Counted from the stretch's first letter, positions 45,499-58,306 are shown. The stretch is 64,000 bases of DNA from Cranoglanis bouderius (GCA_023630585.1 CM042542.1:21611011-21675010), one strand, 5' to 3'. Program-made: numbers and translations. Notes: generated from the sequence alone by a model not told the origin.

Positions 45499-45644
45499 AA
45501 ATGCATGCTGTTGTGCAGGAGCTAAAAGGTACTGTTGGGGAAATAAAGATGATGTGCAGTTCAAAACAAAAGCCTGACACACTGCAGACCTCATCATCTT
45601 CTCAGGGCATTGCTGGGCAAAATCAAGAACCATGTACTGCTCAA
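45499..45644 (+). CDS. Orphan coding exon, gene unknown
   Basis: A pyrimidine-rich acceptor (TTTCTCTGCTTTTCTCCAG) is followed by 146 bases open in one frame. The translation includes MHAVVQELKGTVGEIKMMCS and SSSSQGIAGQNQEP, and the exon ends at a strong donor GTAAGT. The amphipathic first half could be helical or coiled-coil. I do not recognise the protein and no partner exons were found nearby; it could also be an exapted or chance frame. Confidence 0.35.
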
Positions 45645-45952
45645 GTAAGTGAACAGTAAGTGATCTGGTGAACAGAGAAAATTAAGAAAATGACATACAG
45701 TGAGGCAATAAATCTAATTTTACTCACATATTTACTCACATACACTTTATAAAAGCCCCGGGAGCTTTCTGTTTTCTCTCACTAGGGTGCAACTTTCCTC
45801 TATCAGAGGCAATAAGTTTTAATTATACAAGCCTTTTATCTTATTATACCATGGTCAGTCTGAACACTGGATTCCGTGTGAATGAAAAGAGTTTATTGTA
45901 CAGGTAGTTCCAGTCAGTTTGATCAACTTTCTAAATCAATGGGCAGCCTACA

Positions 45953-46930
45953 GGACCTATAGAAAATCATCATACCCTGTCAAAATCCTTACCTTTTGTC
46001 ACATTACACCCTGGAAATTAAAATAAATTACATCTAACTTTTGCCAGCTGTATTTACACATTATAACCCTCGACATCTAAGTGGAAATAACATTTTAAAA
46101 AATTCTGAACAATTATTAAAATTTAATTAGTGAAATACCTGGTTTGGAGAAGTGATCAGCCCCTTAGAGTAACTATTATAAACTTGCTCAGGTACAACCA
46201 GTCACTTCCCAGAACACACACCCTGCTAATCGCCCCCCACCTGACATCAACTGCAGTGGTTTAGATTACTTCATAAGAAAACCAGCTGTTCCATGATGAT
46301 GTCATTACTGCATGGCAACGCAATGAATACACCATGGTTGGAAAGGTGCTTTCAGAAGGGCTCTGGGACAAAATTATGGAAAGGTACAAGTTAGGAGAAG
46401 GATACAAAAAGTTTTCAGAGGCTTTAACTGTCCCTCTGAGTACCCTTCAGAGCATTATTAAGAAGTGGAAACCGTATGGCACCATGGACACCTTGATCTA
46501 GATCAGACCTTCCCTACAAACTGGATGACCGAGCCAGGAGGATATTGATCAGGGAAGCTACCAAGAGGCAGACGGCAACTTTGAAGGACTTACAAGACCT
46601 TATGGCTGAGATTGGTCGGTCTGTGCATGTGACAACAATCTCACAAGCTTTACACAAAGCTGGCCTGTATGGCAGGGTGACAAGAAAGAAGCTTCTTCTG
46701 AAAAAGCTTTGAGAAAAAACACTTGGAAGATTCTAATGCCATGTGGCAAAAGGTTTTATGGTCAGATGAGACCAAGACTGAACTTTTTGGACTGAACTGC
46801 AAGCGTTATGTTCAGTCCAAAAACCAGCAGAAAGAGCCATTTGGAGTCTTTTCTTTTATTTTCAGGCATGTAGACAATGCTGTTACTCGTGCAGTGTCAT
46901 TGAGTGGAAATGCTTTTGTGTAAACCTTTT
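45953..46930 (+). mobile_element. Degenerate Tc1-like transposon
   Basis: A terminal part at about 45953-46170 (CCTATAGAAAATCATCATAC, CACATTACACCCTGGAAATT) precedes transposase remnants. GEGYKKFSEALTVPLSTLQ is at about 46395, a later block with TRKKLLLKK-like residues at about 46680, and WSDETKTELFG at 46758-46800. Many stops are present and the 3' half is missing. Confidence 0.7.
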
Positions 46931-48048
46931 TCCAACATCTGAACTGTTTGTTATGCTTAAACTGGCCACAAAACATCTGGCCGTAAATCTCTACCTCATC
47001 CCGAGGTAAAGAGAAAATCAAGAAAAATATATGTAAACATACAGTAATGTAAATATTCAAGGATCAAAAAGCTTCACTGATTTCATCCATTGAAAATAAA
47101 ATACACAAACTGATGGATGTGGATTTGGGATCAGTTTGTGACAAACCTTTATTCTTGTATTAACTAACTTGTGTTTGCTTTAAACTCATGTGAAGCTCAT
47201 CTTCTTGTTTTTTGCTGTGAGGGATTTATGATGAGGATGGGGAGTAATTCAGTGTTAAAAAGGGAAAAATAATGAGATGGATAGATGTTTAAATATCAAT
47301 AATTTAAAAAACACCTTAAAACCTTACCTCTGGAGTCATGAGCTCCAACACAAATGACGTATTTAATTAATAAACCCTGTCACACTTGTAGGGCAGCAAA
47401 ACTCCTCTCCATGACTGCCTCCATCTATAAGAAACTAAAGCTACTTTAGAGATACTATTAGATATTAGATATACATATAAAAAGATAATCAAATAAAGGT
47501 TGTGAATCACTGTTGTCATGGTGACGAGACCGGTGTAATGAAACCACGTCAGTGTTCTAAACACTGTTATATATTTTGTATATATGTTCATCTATTATAA
47601 TAGATTAGATTATTTCATTAGCGCTTTTCTGTTAGATATAAACTCAGTTTCTCTTCAATGTTCACCTCTCCACTGAAGTTCCCAGGAGCCTCTTTTAGGC
47701 CACTCACTGGGAAAAATAGCTGCACTGGTTGTAAATAAAATGCATCACTTGCACTATGAATCATAGCGATCCCTGGACAGGACTCGGGGTGGAGACAGGT
47801 GTTGGGGATGAGGCGGGGTCGGAGACAGGAGTCAGGGACGAGATGGAACCTTCATCTGGTTGGTTGGTTTAAACAATTTCATAGGGCACAAGGGGCAGTG
47901 AAACTGTTTACAGCAGGTTGTGCATCTTTTTAAAGATGGAGCTGAAACAGTTCATCTGTGAAAACAATAAAAGAATGAACTAATAAGCTTACAATAAGAT
48001 GCAATGTGCATAGCACTGGACTATGTATAACATGTATAAGAACGTACA

Positions 48049-48145
<97 letters not shown>

Positions 48146-49511
48146 TCCAGTGAGAGTCTAGCAGCTGGTCACTGTATCAGTGTAAATACTGGACTAAAAG
48201 TGCATGTTGGAGCCTTTTCCTGAAAACAAGCTTCTCTCATTTACCTGGTCATTTAAAACCAGTTTAAATTAAAACAGATGAACATAAGCTCACAGTGTTC
48301 TGTACATCACATAACCATCACACTGTTCCGTTTAGTCAACATTTATCACAGGGTTTAATATTAATTATATCTAGGCCAATAAAACTAATAAATACCACAA
48401 TTAGAGAAATTAGAGACAGGTGTCCATCTTTTCTATGTTTTGTCCTTTCTTTATAAAAATAAGAACTGCAAGCAGGTTATTTATCGTACAGGTTTAATAA
48501 TCATGAAGTTAAGAAAGTTTTAATAAAATACAGGACAGAAAATTGTTTCTTTGTATCTGTTTATTTAAATTCTGAATAAAGATTATAATGTAATGATAGT
48601 AAATGGCTTTGTGTATTAAATATTAAATGCATGGTCTACATTTAAATACATTGTAAAATGAAGAAGTAATCACTAAAGCTTTCAGCTCCTGTCTCACACT
48701 TTTAGGCCAACCAAATAATATTTTCTGTGCTTGTTAACGTCAGGTTTCTCCTGATAATATCAGTTAAAGGCTTCTTAGTGTAACTAATATACAGATAAAT
48801 TATTATTTAATGAGCAGTTTAATGTTGGTTAAAGATGTGACTGCATGGACAGGGCGTGTCATGATGAATACAGGAGCTGTGAATACAACAGTATTGTGTT
48901 AGAGCTTTTTACAGTAGAGGTCATTTCAGAGCAGCTTTACAGACATCATCAGAGCTTTAGAGCCCAGTGAGTGAAACGAGGAACACAGTGGAGCTACTGC
49001 AGATGGAGCTCAGGAGGAAGCAGGAGAGCCTCAGCAGGGGGAAATATCCTGCACATTATTCACTCATTCTCACATCACATAGTCTATGAACTCTACTTCA
49101 TCAGGAACAGAAAGATTAGTCAATGCTTATGATAAGGAATAAGAAGCTTCTTAAATAAGAATAAAGAGCTTCTATACATGAGTTATACGTTAGAAATGTT
49201 ATCTGAAGTGAATATATAAAGATTTGTGTGTATATCTACACAAAACATTTGAGGTGAACTAGACTTCAATTACATGTCAGCTACATTAGCATGGTATCTG
49301 TTAAACTAAAGAGTAAACACCCAGAAACATCTCCGCTGATTGACATCATAGACAGCAAAATTTTAAAATGTTATAATTATGAAAGAGAAATGTTGTAAAT
49401 TAGTTTTTCCCTTCACCTTCCCTTTAATAGTGAACTACATCTCATTAAGTTTCCCAGAGTGAACACATTACTGACTCTAAAACTGGCTAGATCACTACAG
49501 AATTACACAAT
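46931..49511. other. No gene recognised; one long triplet repeat
   Basis: A (TTA)n then (TAA)n tract at 48049-48144 forms a potential hairpin. The stretch is otherwise AT-rich unique sequence. It may contain the 3' UTR of the lectin gene that ends at 49512, but no clear polyadenylation signal was assigned. Confidence 0.6.
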
Positions 49512-51053
49512 TTAACACACAGCTAAAGACTTAAAGTTCTTCTTTTCTGCAGTATTATTTTCTTTCTCCTTGTGAAACACCTTTCCATCTGATTGCTCTC
49601 TCCATTTCACAGTGATGTTCTCTGCCATCCCATGATCCTTCAGTTCCTGCTTGATCTGAGGAACAGAATAAAACTTTTATTACTAGATAATGCAGGATAG
49701 AGAAACTTATCTATTGTGAAAGCTGTACAATTTTTACAGAAACTATCAGATTGTGATTACAGTAGTGTTTGTGTCAGAGCTCGATGGAGACTCATACATT
49801 TTTAGGTTTGTACATTATAAGTCTTGTGGAGGATGAGACTCACCTGCTCCAAGATGGCTGCCTTTACTGCAGGATCGTTCACATCCTGATTGGACCGCAC
49901 CTTCACCCTCATGATTTGTTTTCCCGTGCTTACTAGATGTAGAAATGCAAAGACACATACAAATACAAACATGAACACACAAACAAACATTCTAAAAGCA
50001 GTTTAAATTTATCTACAAGACTGAATGAAACTTTAACTCACCTGAGTAACAGAAGAAAGGCATTATGTCTGAGCATCGTGCATCAGCGACCTGACTGTTA
50101 TTTACATAACCACAGTTTTCATTCCCCAGGGCGTTATCAGGTTTTCCAGACATCCAGCTGATGGTAGAGAAGTTGGTTTGGTCTGTCCACTTCCAGGAAT
50201 CTCTGAACAGACCAAACCAAGTCCAAGTGTAGATAGCGATTGCTCTCAGTATATCTGAGTCTTCTATTGTATCTCTAGCACTGGCCAGATCCGTATAATG
50301 CGTTCTGCAATAAGTCTGAGCATCATACCAAGTCGTTTTGTTAGAGATGTAAATGTACCTCTGATTGCCAGTTTTAGTGTCTGTGAGAATAAAAAAATAC
50401 ATGCTTACCACTTAAGTTCATTACAAGTTAAATTTTTAACAGAGAAAGTTAAACAGGTTACAAGATTAAGTTAAAATGAAGAACTCCAGTACAATATTTG
50501 CTATGTGCACTAAATGTCAAAGTTCATAAAGATCAGGGTTTTTTTTTTTGTCCATTTAAGATTCTGTATTTTAAGAGCACAGTTAAGTTGAATGAGAACA
50601 CTGACAGCACACAGTCTACAGTATTTTAATGACGACCTTCTCTACTGACCAAATGTTAAACATGTGCTGTTCCTTACCATCAAAGCACACAAAGGGGCGT
50701 TGGTTGGTACATGCTCCATCAAACCAACCCCATGTACTTGTCGCACCACACTCTTGGTGTCCGCCCTGGTTGTCAGGCTGTCCTCCAAGCCAGTTTCTCA
50801 TACTTCCCAGTGGCTCATTTCTGAAGGACCAGCGCCAGCTGTTGATGTACAGTCCAAGCCAAGCAATAGAACTGAATTGTTGTCTCTGTGCTTCATTCTG
50901 AAGTCGGATCATGTCTTCATTACTTTTGATAATAGCTAGATCAGTGTGTGTGGCTCTGCAGTAAGCCTGAGCATCACTCCATTTTTTTCCCCTGCTGGAT
51001 CAGAAAGTACTTACGAGGGACAGACAGGTAGAGATCCTGTCCAAGGACGACTC
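49512..51053 (-). CDS. C-type lectin-like gene, two CTLDs; first exon frameshifted
   Basis: Four exons with GT-AG boundaries on the minus strand. Exon 50678-51053 is a C-type lectin domain with DAQAYCRATHTDLAII, WLGGQPDN, the final CTLD cysteines and FVCFDG. Exon 50042-50380 is a second CTLD with WYDAQTYCRTHYTDLASARD, WMSGKPDN and FFCYSG. Exon 49844-49932 encodes the linker GKQIMRVKVRSNQDVNDPAV. Exon 49512-49655 encodes KQELKDHGMAENITVKW and the stop. Exon phases agree (1, 1, 0) except that exon 50678-51053 has one extra base in a run of seven A at about 50983-50990, which shifts the first CTLD. The signal-peptide exon was not found. The EPN/QPD calcium-binding motifs are altered to QPDN and KPDN. 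Fish have many such tandem CTLD genes; pseudogene status depends on that A run. Confidence 0.8.
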
Positions 51054-53035
51054 CTGTGGAGGAGAGGTTTAAAAGTTTTGTGTGTTGTTAGCTCTGTGTC
51101 AGAAATTTTTTTTTAAACTTATGATGTTGAGAATAAAGGACACAGGCCATATTTACTATGCATATCTTACATTTAGCAGCAGGCCCTAACTATTCTTGGC
51201 CTTGAGCATTAAGCGCTTATTAAAAATTTGCTGTAGCATTAAGACATAAATAAAACACCAAGAGGCAAGCGTGGGGTAACAGACAAATTTTATTCTGGGG
51301 AAAAAGAGTGCCCGTCTTGCGTTAGGGACAGGAGACAGTGGAATGACAATGGGTGGAGCGACTGGAGAAGTTGGCTCATAGCCAGTTGGTGATTCAGGGT
51401 TAGAAAGAGTTGACTCATCCATGTCCAGGAAAGCAGTAGAAGACAGGGGAGTTCAGACTCCCATGGACACTTATCAACATGAGGGCAGCAGTCAGTCTGA
51501 GTAGAACAAGTTGAGGTCGTCACCAGCGGAGCCAAGAACATAGGGGTCTGAGTAGACCGGGAATTGGTGGAGACGGTGGCTGTCTGCGTAGGTATAGACT
51601 GAGTCAGAACTGCTTGTTTTACACACACAGGTAAAAGAGGATGTGACGGCAATGGAGAGCTGCAGAGCTGTTCCAGGAACTCAGAGATGCCAGTAACTCA
51701 GAGATGCAGTCAGCTGTTAGCACCGATAGAGAGTGAGTTCAGCGGCGTCACGGGAATGTAGAAAACCACGTGGGCGTGCTATGGAGGGAAAACACACAGG
51801 AAAAATATGCATGAGTCAGAGAGGAAAAGGTCTGTGAAAATACACACACTTGCCAGTAATAAGCAGAGAAAATACATCAGGAATAGCGTAACAGCCATAA
51901 CAGCTGCCAGGAATAACCGGGCAGCCGGCCAATAGTGGAGACAGTATAACAGCCGTGCACAGGAAAAACACACTACTAGCTTGCTGAGTAAAAACATATT
52001 CTATAGACACACAGTTTTGCTAAATATATCACAGGCATTAAATACACAAAACGTAGCGTTAGGAGGATAACAAAAGATGAGAAGGGTAAAATAAACTTAC
52101 ACATTTAAGGCATCTTGAAGAAAATAGCAGTGAAGACTTCTGTCAGCAAGTAAATCCGTGAATAAATGTGAAGAGAACTAGGAAGTGTAGATTAAATACA
52201 GCAGTGCAAAAACAGATGACGCCAAAGGCCGAAAATAAAGGAAAATCCACAAGACAGGAAAATCCAACAAGGACATAGGGGAAGTAGGTGAACTGAAAAA
52301 TAAGGGGAAATTCAGAAAGCAGGATATGAAAGAGGAGTTTCCAAGAAAAGGAAATTAAGTCTGGTCTCTGCTGATTTATCGGATGGCATTACAGCTGGGT
52401 CTGGTACCGAGGGGGATCAGCCATGTTTTAGAAAGACCGAGTATGTTAAAGTCCTTGTTATCCCATTGGAATCTTATCCTGGCTCTGAGATCGTCCATCT
52501 TGTTCTCAATAGACTGGACAATGACAAGCAGAATACTGGGCATGGGAGGATTCTTTGCTTTGTTCCACAGTCTGTTGCAAACCCCATTACATTTTCCTCT
52601 TTGTTTCTTTTTCGGTCAACTCTGGGAAGCTCTCGCGTGGCCATTGTTCCCCGCCATGCCGTGTAGAATCTTGGATGGCCACGTTGGGTTGGTGGATAAA
52701 TTGTCGTGAAATAGTTGTGTATAGTGGTTATCAATGTTCAAAAGTGTTCTGCTGTCATAAGTGATTAGTGCAGATGTCATGTGTGCAAAAGGAGAGATTA
52801 AAAGTAGGTCAAAAAGTAAATAAAAGCACAGTCTAAGCAGAGCGACCAGGATGGTGTCTGGACATGGTGGTGCGGATTTGGCTAAAGGCCTTACTTTGAT
52901 TGTATTCGCATTTCTCAAATAAAAGCAGATGTAGTGTTATTGACTGGTACCGATGCCTCTAAGTTGTTTGAACCATAGGAAGTGGTTAACAGTCATGGAA
53001 AGGGACCATATGCCATAAAGACCCAATTAGGTTGG
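51054..53035. other. Unrecognised region, probably dispersed repeat
   Basis: Minus-strand frames at 51186-51652 contain a serine/threonine-rich sequence (STQTPMFLAPLVTTSTCSTQ) without a domain I know. The part 52380-52920 has the look of a dispersed fish element but I cannot classify it. No host exon was identified. Confidence 0.4.
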
Positions 53036-54823
53036 TGGGGAAGCAGGGGCGTACTTGAGCACTGATTTGTGAACGGAGAGCAGAGCTGGAGAAGGTGAGG
53101 TGTAAGGATTGCACACCTGCGGGGAATTGTACTAATGAATGTTCTAACCCTAACTCTAACCCTAACCCTATTGCAGTGAGCTGTGGCGAGGACAAGAAGA
53201 AAGATGAGCACCTTGAGAGAAAGAGAGAGAGAGAGACCAGCACAGAGATGTGTTTGTGTGTGCGCATGTCTTCATTGACTATGCTGAAAAGAAAAAGTAT
53301 AAAGAAAATAAAGCACACCTTTTGAGTTATCCCAAGTCTGCCTCCAGCTTTTTCACTGGCTGCCCAAATCTGGGAAAGTGTTAGACTCGTGCTGAAACCC
53401 GGGATATTGAGGAAGAGGTGTCTAAAATGTCTCCATTTTAGACTGATTTACACTGATGCCTCCATTTTAGGCTGATAGTATACTTAGTCCATGACCTAGT
53501 GAGCCAGTATTGGGATGTATTTATTGATAGAGACTTCAAAGCACTTCAAATGCCATAAATGTAAATGTAATGCTGACTGAGGGGTGCAGTGCAGAAGAAG
53601 TGATTGACCTTTTGGCACTGGAACAACTCATCATCAGACTACCAGAGGGGATGGCAGAGTGGGTCCAGTGCCACCGACTGACGTCGCTCGACGAGGCAGT
53701 CCAGCTGGCAGAGGATCACCTGGCAGCGTATCCGGGGGCAAGCAAGCCCCTATCTTCTCTTTCTCTCTCATCCTTCCCCTCCTCCTCCTCCATTCCCCAT
53801 CCCTGCACCATGGAAATGGGGGCCAACATCCCCAAAACCTGTTCCCTGATCCCATACTTCCCCTCCCTTCCCTCTTTCCCTGAGTCTGTCCCCTCTTCCC
53901 CTTAGGTGGGTGAATCCAGGGCTGCAGGTATGGGAGTAAACCCTGGGCTGGTGTGCTGGTTATGCAGGGAGCCTCGGCAGCTTGCAGTGCATCATGGATC
54001 CAGACCAACGCCCCCACCTCTATCATGTGGCATTGGTCCGGATCACTGATGCTCCACAAGCCGTCCCCGATCGAGTGAGAACGTACTGCACACTGGTGAG
54101 TGTTCAAGGGGGTACATATCACGCATTGGAAGATTCCAGCTGTAACCAAACCTCAATTCACCAATGCTTGCTTCAAGGGGAGGGGAAATGCCCATTTCGT
54201 GAAGGTGAGGTGTGTGCACAGGGATGTAACGAATATCCTTTGGTGGCGTTGGGTAAAAACACATAGTGGAGGTGATGGTTCAACTCACCCATCCACTAAT
54301 CCTGGGGGCAAATTGGCCATGGTTTTAAGCATTATCAAAACAAATGTTTGTGGATGGGTCTTGCTGTAGTGACAGATGGTTTGGAATGTGCACAGCATTG
54401 GCCGGGGAGGCGGTGCTGGGGTTGTCGACGTCAGCTCTATGTGAAGTCAGCAGCAGGTCGGACAGCTCCCCGGGCTGAGTCGGGCAGTGGGGGTATGTGA
54501 AAGCAGGGGCATGCTCGAGTGCTGGTTTGTAAATGGAGGGTGGAGCCGGAAAATTTGAGTGGTAAGAATTGCACACCTGTGGGGAACTGTACTAATGAAT
54601 GATCTGTGTTATAGTGAGCTGTGGCAAGGATAACAAGGAGAGAGAAACGAGAACCGAGAGAGAGAGAGAGAGACAGACCAGCACAGAGCTGTGTGTGTGT
54701 GTGCATGCCTTCATTAACTACACTGAAATGCAAAAGTATAAAGAATATAAAGAACACCTTTGAGTTATCCCAAGCCTGCCTCCAGCTTCCTCATTACCTG
54801 CCCGAATCTGGGAAAGTGTTGCA
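53036..54823 (+). mobile_element. Gmr1-like LTR retrotransposon, internally deleted
   Basis: Direct repeats 53036-53385 and 54496-54823 (about 330-350 bases) share AAGAATTGCACACCTGTGGG, GTGAGCTGTGGC, GACCAGCACAGAG and TCTGGGAAAGTGTT. The second copy has TG...CA ends. Between them are only about 1.1 kb with a SCAN-like Gag fragment and no polymerase. A GTGCTGAAACCCGGGAT motif just inside the first LTR (53391-53407) is a possible primer-binding site. Gmr1-type gypsy elements of fish carry a SCAN-like domain in Gag, which supports the assignment. Confidence 0.75.
53570..53905 (+). pseudogene. SCAN-like Gag fragment
   Basis: The open frame includes EEVIDLLALEQLIIRLPEGM, then WVQCHRLTSLDEAVQLAED. 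This matches the helical SCAN fold as found in Gag of Gmr1-like elements and, by domestication, in vertebrate zinc-finger proteins. It is followed by a serine/proline-rich low-complexity tail and a stop. The rest of Gag and all of Pol are missing. Confidence 0.7.
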
Positions 54824-55577
54824 GTTGGGTTATTAATGGATCACTAACTGGATTAGTTTTATAGATTGTAGTATAAGTAACAATCTTTTTAAAACTGCAA
54901 TCAGATTACTTGAGTAATTACTCTGTCTAAAAATAATAACGAAATACTTATTAATTACGTCATACAATAAATTGCCATCAAAGTAAGTTCTTTCAAACAA
55001 ATTGTATAAGATTAGATAGATAAGTCTCTTCACCTGCTTAGGTGGGGTTGCAGCAGCAGTTTTATCCAGCGCTGTTGGTGAATTCGCCTCAAGTTTAACA
55101 TGGCAGGTTTGCTACACAAGTGCTTTAATAAATTACCAGTGCTACTCAGATAGGTTGTTAAGTTTTTTTTCCCCAGGACATAACTTACATTTTACAGTGA
55201 TGTTCCTGTTTGAACGTGTCATAAATTCGAAGTAATGACAATATTTCCACTTAGCAAAACAACCAATCATTGCTTCTGCCATCCTTTCACAATAATGCAG
55301 CGTGGGCTCTCTCAAAGCACACAGGCATGTCAGATTTATCATCAAATTTAAAGGACACAATTATTGGACTTTGAATTTAGTTTTAAATAATTATTTGCTT
55401 ATTTAATGTTTAATATTATTGAAATTCTATATGTAATGAAAGTATTGCATTTTATTTAAAAAGTAACTGTAATTAAGTTACTGAAAAATAAAGAGTAATC
55501 CTTACATTACTTTTTACAGGGAAATGGAATCTAATTACAGTAACACATTATTTTGTAATGCATTACACCCAACACTG
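54822..55577 (-). mobile_element. hAT-like element with BED-finger remnant
   Basis: The right end, read on the minus strand, begins CAGTGTTGGGTGTAATGCAT. The left end begins CAGTTGGGTTATTAATGGAT, a diverged inverted copy. Both have the composition of fish hAT ends. Inside, the minus frame at about 55150-55270 encodes KWKYCHYFEF and NITVKCKLCPGEKKLN, the start of a BED zinc finger. The left end directly abuts the Gmr1-like LTR. Confidence 0.6.
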
Positions 55578-56432
55578 GTGGTAATTAGTCTTTTATTATT
55601 CGAGTGTCAATTAAATCTGTTTCATCACTCTTGAGGTTCTCTCTTTTTTTGGCAGCTGAGGGATGGCATGTTGAGGATTACAATAAACTGACTTGTTTAC
55701 AATAAATTGATTTGTTGAATGAATCACATGTCTGTCCTGCTTTTTCCTATGTATTAAAAAGTAATGGGGTGGGTCTTAACCTGGCTTGGGGTTTATTAGA
55801 CTAGAGGTTTTGACCAGTTATAATGTCATTATAGTAAACTTTGACTGCTACTGGTCATCAGCTGCACATCATGTAAAAACCTGTTTTTATTGTGCTTACA
55901 TTTAAATTTAAATTTGTATTTGTCCAATCATCACTGATGTTCAGGATTGGATACAGGTTTTCCTAATTGTCACATAAATAGCAGAACAACATTAAACATG
56001 AAACTGTTTTTAACATGAGGTGTACAACAGAAAACTCTTTCATGCTAAACCTATATTGAACTTCTTATTAAACTAATCACTGGAAGCACGATAGTGAATA
56101 AGGGAGTTCAGCTCAACACTTAACACTGCTCTGTATCCTTTGTGAGCTAGTCAGTTGTTCACAGTTGTGTTGGGTTCAAGACCACCTTAGGCAAGATTGA
56201 GTGAGGACCAAGACCACAGCCAGTAGAGTCAGAGTCAAGCGCGACTGTGACAGGGGGGGCGAGACCAAGGCGACACCAACACCACACGTTGCCTGAGTCC
56301 ATGTCAAGACTGAGACCAGATGCTCAGATGTGTTAATTTGCTGGTTGCAGTACCTTCCTATCCTGGAATGAAATTTCCATTGAATTAACTAAAATAACCC
56401 ATCTACTGTGGTATTATCATTTTGTAGAAATA
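55578..56432. other. No feature recognised
   Basis: No gene or clear repeat structure was seen. A GACCAAGAC/GAGTC-rich stretch at 56170-56330 is low-complexity. Confidence 0.6.
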
Positions 56433-58073
56433 CAGTATCTCACAAAAGTGAGTACACCCCTCACATTTTTGTAAATATTTTATTATATCTTTTCATGGGA
56501 CAACACTGAAGAAATGACACTTTGCTACAATGTAAAGTAGTGAGTGTACAGCTTGTATAACAGTGTAAATTTACTGTCCCCTCAAAATAACTCAACACAG
56601 CCATTAATGTCTAAACCGCTGGCAACAAAAGTGAGTACACCCCTAAGTGAAAATGTCCAAATTGGGCCCAATTAGCCATTTTCCCTCCCCGGTGTCATGT
56701 GACTCGTTAGTGTTACAAGGTCTCAGGTGTGAATGGGGAGCAGGTGTGTTAAGTTTGGTGTTATCGCTCTCACACTCTCTCATACTGGTCACTGGAAGTT
56801 CAACATGGCACCTCATGGCAAAGAACTCTCTAAGGATCTGAAAAAAAGAATTGTTGCTCTACATAAAGATGGCCTAGGCTATAAGAAGATTGCCAACACC
56901 CTGAAACTGAGCTGCAGCACGGTGGCCAAGACCATACAGCGGTTTAACAGGACAGGTTCCACTCAGAAAAGGCTTCGCCATGGTAGACCAAAGAAGTTGA
57001 GTGCACGTGCTCAGCATCATATCCAGAGGTTGGCTTTGCAGAATAGACGTATGAGTGCTGCCAGCATTGCTGCAGAGGTTGAAGGGGTGGGGGGTCAGCC
57101 TGTCAGTGCTCAGACCATACGCCGCACACTACATCAAATTGGTCTGCATGGCTGTCGTCCCAGAAGGAAGCCTCTTCTAAAGATGATGCACAAGAAAGCC
57201 CACAAACAGTTTGCTGAAGACAAGCAGACTAAGGACATGGATTACTGGAACCATGTCCTGTGGTCTGATGAGACCAAGTTAAATTTTTTTTATTTCAGAT
57301 GGTGTCAAGCGTGTGTGGCAGCAACCAGGTGAGGAGTACAAAGACAAGTGTGTCTTGTCTACAATCAAGCATGGTGGTGGGAGTGTCATGGTCTGGGGCT
57401 GCATGAGTGCTGCTGGCACTGGGGAGCTAAAGTTCATTGAGGGAACCATGAATGCCAACATGTACTGTGACATACTGAAGCAGAGCATGATCCCCTCCCT
57501 TCGGAAACTGGGCCACAGGGCAGTATTCCAACATGATAACAACCCCAAACACACCTCCAAGACCACCACTGCCTTGCTAAAGAAGCTGAGGGTAAAGGTG
57601 ATGGACTGGCCAAGCATGTCTCCAGACCTAAACCATATTGAGCATCTGTGGGGCATCCTCAAACAGAAGGTGGAGGAGCGCAAGGTCTCTAACATCCACC
57701 AGTTCTGTGATGTCGTCATGGAGGAGTGGAAGAGGACTCCAGTGGCAACCTGTGAAGCTCTGGTGAACTCCATGCCCAACAGGGTTAAGGCAGTGCTGGA
57801 AAATAATGGTGGCCACACAAAATATTAACACTTTTGGCCCAATTTGGACATTTGCACTTAGGGGTGTACTCACTTTTGTTGCCAGCGGTTTAGACATTAA
57901 TGGCTGTGTGTTGAGTTATTTTGAGGGGACAGTAAATTTACACTGTTATACAAGCTGTACACTCACTACTTTACATTGTAGCAAAGTGTCATTTCTTCAG
58001 TGTTGTCCCATGAAAAGTTATAATAAAATATTTACAAAAATGTGAGGGGTGTACTCACTTTTGTGAGATACTG
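56433..58073 (+). mobile_element. Tc1-like transposon, almost intact, IR/DR type
   Basis: Terminal inverted repeats of about 215 bases begin CAGTATCTCACAAAAGTGAG. Each holds an outer and an inner copy of AAAAGTGAGTACACCCCT (about 56444 and 56626 on the left; reverse complements at about 57860 and 58045 on the right), the IR/DR arrangement used by Sleeping Beauty-like transposases. TA precedes the left end; AA follows the right end, so one target copy has changed. Confidence 0.93.
56805..57828 (+). pseudogene. Tc1-like transposase with a single frameshift
   Basis: The paired-like DNA-binding region (KELSKDLKKRIVALHKDG, GYKKIANTLKLSCSTVAKTI) includes a GRPKK AT-hook-like motif. The DDE core has WSDETKLNFF (D1, about 57262-57290), GGGSVMVWGCMSAAGTG, HDNNPKHTS (D2, about 57531) and SPDLNHIEHLWG (E, about 57626-57655). 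It ends GHTKY and a stop at 57826-57828. The only break is a one-base shift in the TTTTTTT run at 57284-57290. Total length near 340 residues is normal for the family. Confidence 0.92.
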
Positions 58074-58306
58074 AAAGTACACAGGACATGCAGTACTTAG
58101 GACATGTTAAGCATAGCCCATTCTTCTAGCATGCACTGCAGTATAATACTTATTTTGAGCTATTTTGACACCAGATTCATGTACCTATCTATATAGTTCA
58201 CAGCTGATGTATGATTATTAAGATTATTTCAGACACAGCTCAGCTGGTGGAAAATGATTTTCTTACATCAGGCCTAAACTCAGCAATAGTGTTCCAGAGA
58301 ACTATA

